64,000 nt of DNA, taken from the NCBI GenBank assembly GCA_016790695.1, contig JAEUOS010000188.1, positions 1 to 64,000 of the forward strand. Reading direction: 5' to 3'. Origin of the DNA: Burkholderiales bacterium (GTDB lineage: Bacteria; Pseudomonadota; Gammaproteobacteria; Burkholderiales; JAEUOS01). Shown piece after piece: positions 61,785 to 64,000 of this stretch; positions within the stretch are counted from its first letter, which is position 1; each line of letters starts with the position of its first letter. Position numbers and translations under genes: made by a program. The notes under the pieces are model-generated. The model was not told the DNA's origin. It worked only from the letters and a program-made list of their open reading frames with translations, and made no database searches.

Positions 61785-62762
61785 TCATTGCAGCTTGATG
61801 CCGAGCCGGCGGATCAGCGCCGACCAGCGCTCGCTGTCGGCCTGGACGCGGCGCGCGGCTTCCTCGGGGCCGGACTCGACCGCGTCGACGAACGCGGCGG
61901 TCAGGCGCGCGCGCAGCTCGGGGTTGGCGAGCGCGGCGCCGATGTCGGCCCCGAGGCGCCGCAGCACCTCGGGCGGCGTGCCGCGCGGCGCGAACACGCC
62001 GGTCCAGGACTCCCCGTAGTCCCCGGCGAAGCCGGCCTCGGCGAACGTGGGCACGCCCGGCGCGGCGCTGCTGCGCTGGTTCTCCATCAGCGCGATCACG
62101 CGCAGGCGGCCGCCGTCGATCAGCGGCTTGGCCGGGGCGATGCCGACGACGGCGAAGTCGACCAGGCCGCCGGCGACGTCGCGCAGCGCGTCGACCGCGC
62201 CCTTGTAGCCGACCCAGCCGAACTCGATGCCGTTGGCGGCCTGGAACTCGGCGAGCGCGAAGTACGGGCGGTCGGCCTGGCCGCCGCCGCTCCAGAAGGT
62301 CACCTTGCCCGGCGCGCGCCGCGCCGCGTCGACCACGTCGCGCAGGGTCTTGTGCGGCGAGCCGGCGGCGACCACCATCCACACCGGCACGCGCACGCCG
62401 CGGTGCACCGGCACCAGGTCGGCGGCGGGCTTGAACGCGAGCGTCGGGATCAGGGCGGCGGAGGCGGTCACGTTGCCGCCGGGCGAGAACAGCAGGGTGT
62501 AGCCGTCGGCGCCGGCGCGCGCCACCGCCTCGACGCCGATCATGCTGTTGGCGCCGGGGCGGTTCTCGACGATCGCCGGCTGCTTCCAGGTGCGCGACAG
62601 CTGGTCGGCCACCTGGCGTGCGACGATGTCGCCGACATTGCCCGGCGGGTTGGGCACGATGAAGCGGACCGGACGGTCGGGGAAGGTCTGGGCGAACGCC
62701 GCGGTCATGGCGGCCAGGCCCAGGGCCGCGATGGCGAGGCTGCGCAGGCGTGCGGGGATCAT
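61785..62762 (-). CDS. Tripartite tricarboxylate transporter receptor (Bug family)
   Basis: Periplasmic solute-binding protein. The start at 62762 (MIPARLRSLAIAALGLAAM) gives 325 residues with a signal peptide cleaved after AFA. QTFPDRPVRFIVPNPPGN and ENRPGANSMIGVEAVARA are Bug hallmarks. It usually feeds a TctAB permease; none is adjacent, so the permease must be encoded elsewhere. The ligand is probably a carboxylate, given the fumarase-like and flavoprotein genes around it. Confidence 0.92.
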   Translation of the reverse strand: MIPARLRSLAIAALGLAAMTAAFAQTFPDRPVRFIVPNPPGNVGDIVARQVADQLSRTWKQPAIVENRPGANSMIGVEAVARAGADGYTLLFSPGGNVTASAALIPTLAFKPAADLVPVHRGVRVPVWMVVAAGSPHKTLRDVVDAARRAPGKVTFWSGGGQADRPYFALAEFQAANGIEFGWVGYKGAVDALRDVAGGLVDFAVVGIAPAKPLIDGGRLRVIALMENQRSSAAPGVPTFAEAGFAGDYGESWTGVFAPRGTPPEVLRRLGADIGAALANPELRARLTAAFVDAVESGPEEAARRVQADSERWSALIRRLGIKLQ

Positions 62763-62802
62763 CGTGGCGGGGTCCTCGGGAAGAGTGCGAACGGGGCGCG
62801 CA

Positions 62803-63417
62803 TCAGGTCGCCCTGACGCCCAGGCCGGCGAGCACGCCGGCGCGGCGCGCGGCGACCGCATCCTGCACGCGCTCGTACAGGCTGCCGCCGTGGCTGTCCA
62901 TGCCCACCAGCAGCGGGCCGAAGCCCCGGATGCGGAACTGCCACAGCGACTCGGGGTTGAGATCGTCGAGATCGACGTCCTCGATCGCCTCGATCCAGGT
63001 GGTTTCCAGCGCCGCGGTGCCGCCGATGATCGCGAGGTAGGCGCCGCCCAGTTCACGGAACGCCGCCGCCGAGCCGCTGCGCAGGCCGCCCTTGCCGATG
63101 ATCAGGCGCACGCCGTTCTGCGTCATCAGCGGCCGGGTGAAGCGCTCCATCCGGTCCGAGGTGGTGGTGCCCACGCACACCGGCGCGTAGCCGGCGGGAA
63201 ACGCGGGCGAGGCAGGCACCTTCCTGACGTTCGGCGCCGTGTGGATCACCGCATGGCCGGCGAGGTCGAAGCGGGTCGTGCGGCCGCGATCGAACATGTG
63301 GATCTGCGTGGCGTCGCGGATGCCGAACAGCAGTCCCGAGAGGGTGACCGTGTCGTTGACGCGCAGTGCGCGCACCTGGGCCTCGGTCACCGGGGTGGTC
63401 AGTTCGTGGTGGGCCAT
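62803..63417 (-). CDS. Class I fumarase / tartrate dehydratase, beta subunit
   Basis: 204 residues of the swivelling C-terminal domain of 4Fe-4S hydro-lyases (FumA C-terminal part, or TtdB). Hallmarks: RVNDTVTLSGLLFGIRDA, CVGTTTSDRMER and IIGKGGLRSGS. It pairs with the alpha gene 9 bases upstream. The sequence does not let me decide between fumarate, L-tartrate, mesaconate or related substrates. It is followed by the Bug receptor gene. Confidence 0.9.
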   Translation of the reverse strand: MAHHELTTPVTEAQVRALRVNDTVTLSGLLFGIRDATQIHMFDRGRTTRFDLAGHAVIHTAPNVRKVPASPAFPAGYAPVCVGTTTSDRMERFTRPLMTQNGVRLIIGKGGLRSGSAAAFRELGGAYLAIIGGTAALETTWIEAIEDVDLDDLNPESLWQFRIRGFGPLLVGMDSHGGSLYERVQDAVAARRAGVLAGLGVRAT

Positions 63418-63426
63418 CGCTCGACC

Positions 63427-64000
63427 TCAGAAGCCGTAGGACACGCCGGCGGGCGTGAACGTGGCGCGCGCGCGCCGCGCCGAGTGGCACTGCATGTTGA
63501 CCGCCACCGGGTTCATGGTGATGTGGGTCGCCGCCAGTTCGACCTGCACCGCGAAGGCGGTGGCGTCGCCGCCCAGGCCCTGCGGACCGACACCCAGCAG
63601 GTTGACGGCCGGCGTCAGCCGGTCCTCGAGCTCCGCGCCCAGCGGGTCGGCGCAGCGGCTGCCCAGCGGGCGGGTGGCGGCACGCTTGGCGAGCGCGACG
63701 CACAGGTCCGAGGTGCCGCCGATGCCGACGCCGACCACGGTCGGCGGGCAGGTCTTGCCGCCGGCGGCGATCACGCAATCGACGACGAAGGTCTTGATCG
63801 CATCGACCCCTTCGGCGGGTATCGCCATCTTGAGGAAGGAGTTGTTCTCCGAGCCCGACCCCTTGGGCACCATGTCCAGGACCACCGTGTCGACGGCGTC
63901 GTCGAAGTCGATGTGGATCACCGGGACCCCGGTGCCGCAGGACGTGTGCTCGTTCCGTCGCGACAGCGGATGCACCACCGAGGAGCGCAGCGGGTGCTCG
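63427..64000 (-). CDS. Class I fumarase / tartrate dehydratase, alpha subunit (partial)
   Basis: C-terminal 190 residues; the 5' end lies beyond the right edge. HPLSRRNEHTSCGTG, KGSGSENNSFLKM and the VGVGIGGTSDLC stretch identify the alpha subunit, which holds the 4Fe-4S cluster. Two likely cluster cysteines are visible, in GKTCPPTVVG and NMQCHSARR; the third (CQDTG-type) would be in the missing part. First visible gene of the minus-strand cluster. Confidence 0.9.
   Translation of the reverse strand, partial: EHPLRSSVVHPLSRRNEHTSCGTGVPVIHIDFDDAVDTVVLDMVPKGSGSENNSFLKMAIPAEGVDAIKTFVVDCVIAAGGKTCPPTVVGVGIGGTSDLCVALAKRAATRPLGSRCADPLGAELEDRLTPAVNLLGVGPQGLGGDATAFAVQVELAATHITMNPVAVNMQCHSARRARATFTPAGVSYGF

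Overview
The window looks like a chromosome segment of a high-GC betaproteobacterium, most likely Burkholderiales-like (about two thirds G+C judged by eye). The evidence is gene order: the S10-spc-alpha ribosomal superoperon, a hemB-engB-cytochrome c4 stretch, lysA-lptM-cyaY, and mrcA facing pilMNOPQ-aroK-aroB-dgt-gltBD. A Bug-type solute receptor and a wax ester synthase gene fit the same group. No tRNA, rRNA, CRISPR array or prophage was seen.

Positions 1-14780 hold the end of tuf and then 29 co-directional genes from rpsJ to rplQ, including secY, infA, rpmJ and rpoA. Two internal sigma70-type promoters (before rplC and before rplN) share the same form, TTGC..-N17-TATACT. The superoperon ends at a strong intrinsic terminator. 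Positions 14815-16912 carry a NodI/NodJ-type ABC exporter and cutA. On the minus strand follow hemB with a CorA-like transporter gene, and engB. Then come a c4-type cytochrome gene and an HI0933-family flavoprotein gene on the plus strand.

Positions 22086-26240 hold lysA with its coupled lptM lipoprotein gene (minus), cyaY (plus) and mrcA, encoding PBP1A (minus). A 403-base divergent region with promoters separates mrcA from the type IV pilus alignment operon pilMNOPQ, which ends at a terminator. aroK, aroB and dgt follow. A REP-associated tyrosine transposase gene flanked by GGGGTCaGACCCC palindromes lies between dgt and gltB. gltB and gltD form glutamate synthase. apt and a probable 8-oxoguanine deaminase gene form a small purine-salvage unit, followed by glcB (malate synthase G) and an MFS transporter gene.

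From about 47 kb the content is more accessory: an unrecognised protein, a KefB/C-type antiporter, a single-subunit molybdopterin oxidoreductase, a MoaD/ThiS-like beta-grasp protein beside a six-Asp-box beta-propeller protein, an XRE-type regulator, a WS/DGAT acyltransferase converging with an alpha/beta hydrolase, and a small MscS channel. The last part is a minus-strand set reading leftward from the right edge: fumarase/tartrate-dehydratase alpha (cut by the edge) and beta, a Bug receptor, an SdhA/FrdA-like flavoprotein, and a ThDP enzyme that meets a class III CoA-transferase gene head to head. I read this last set as an organic-acid uptake and breakdown cluster of unknown substrate.
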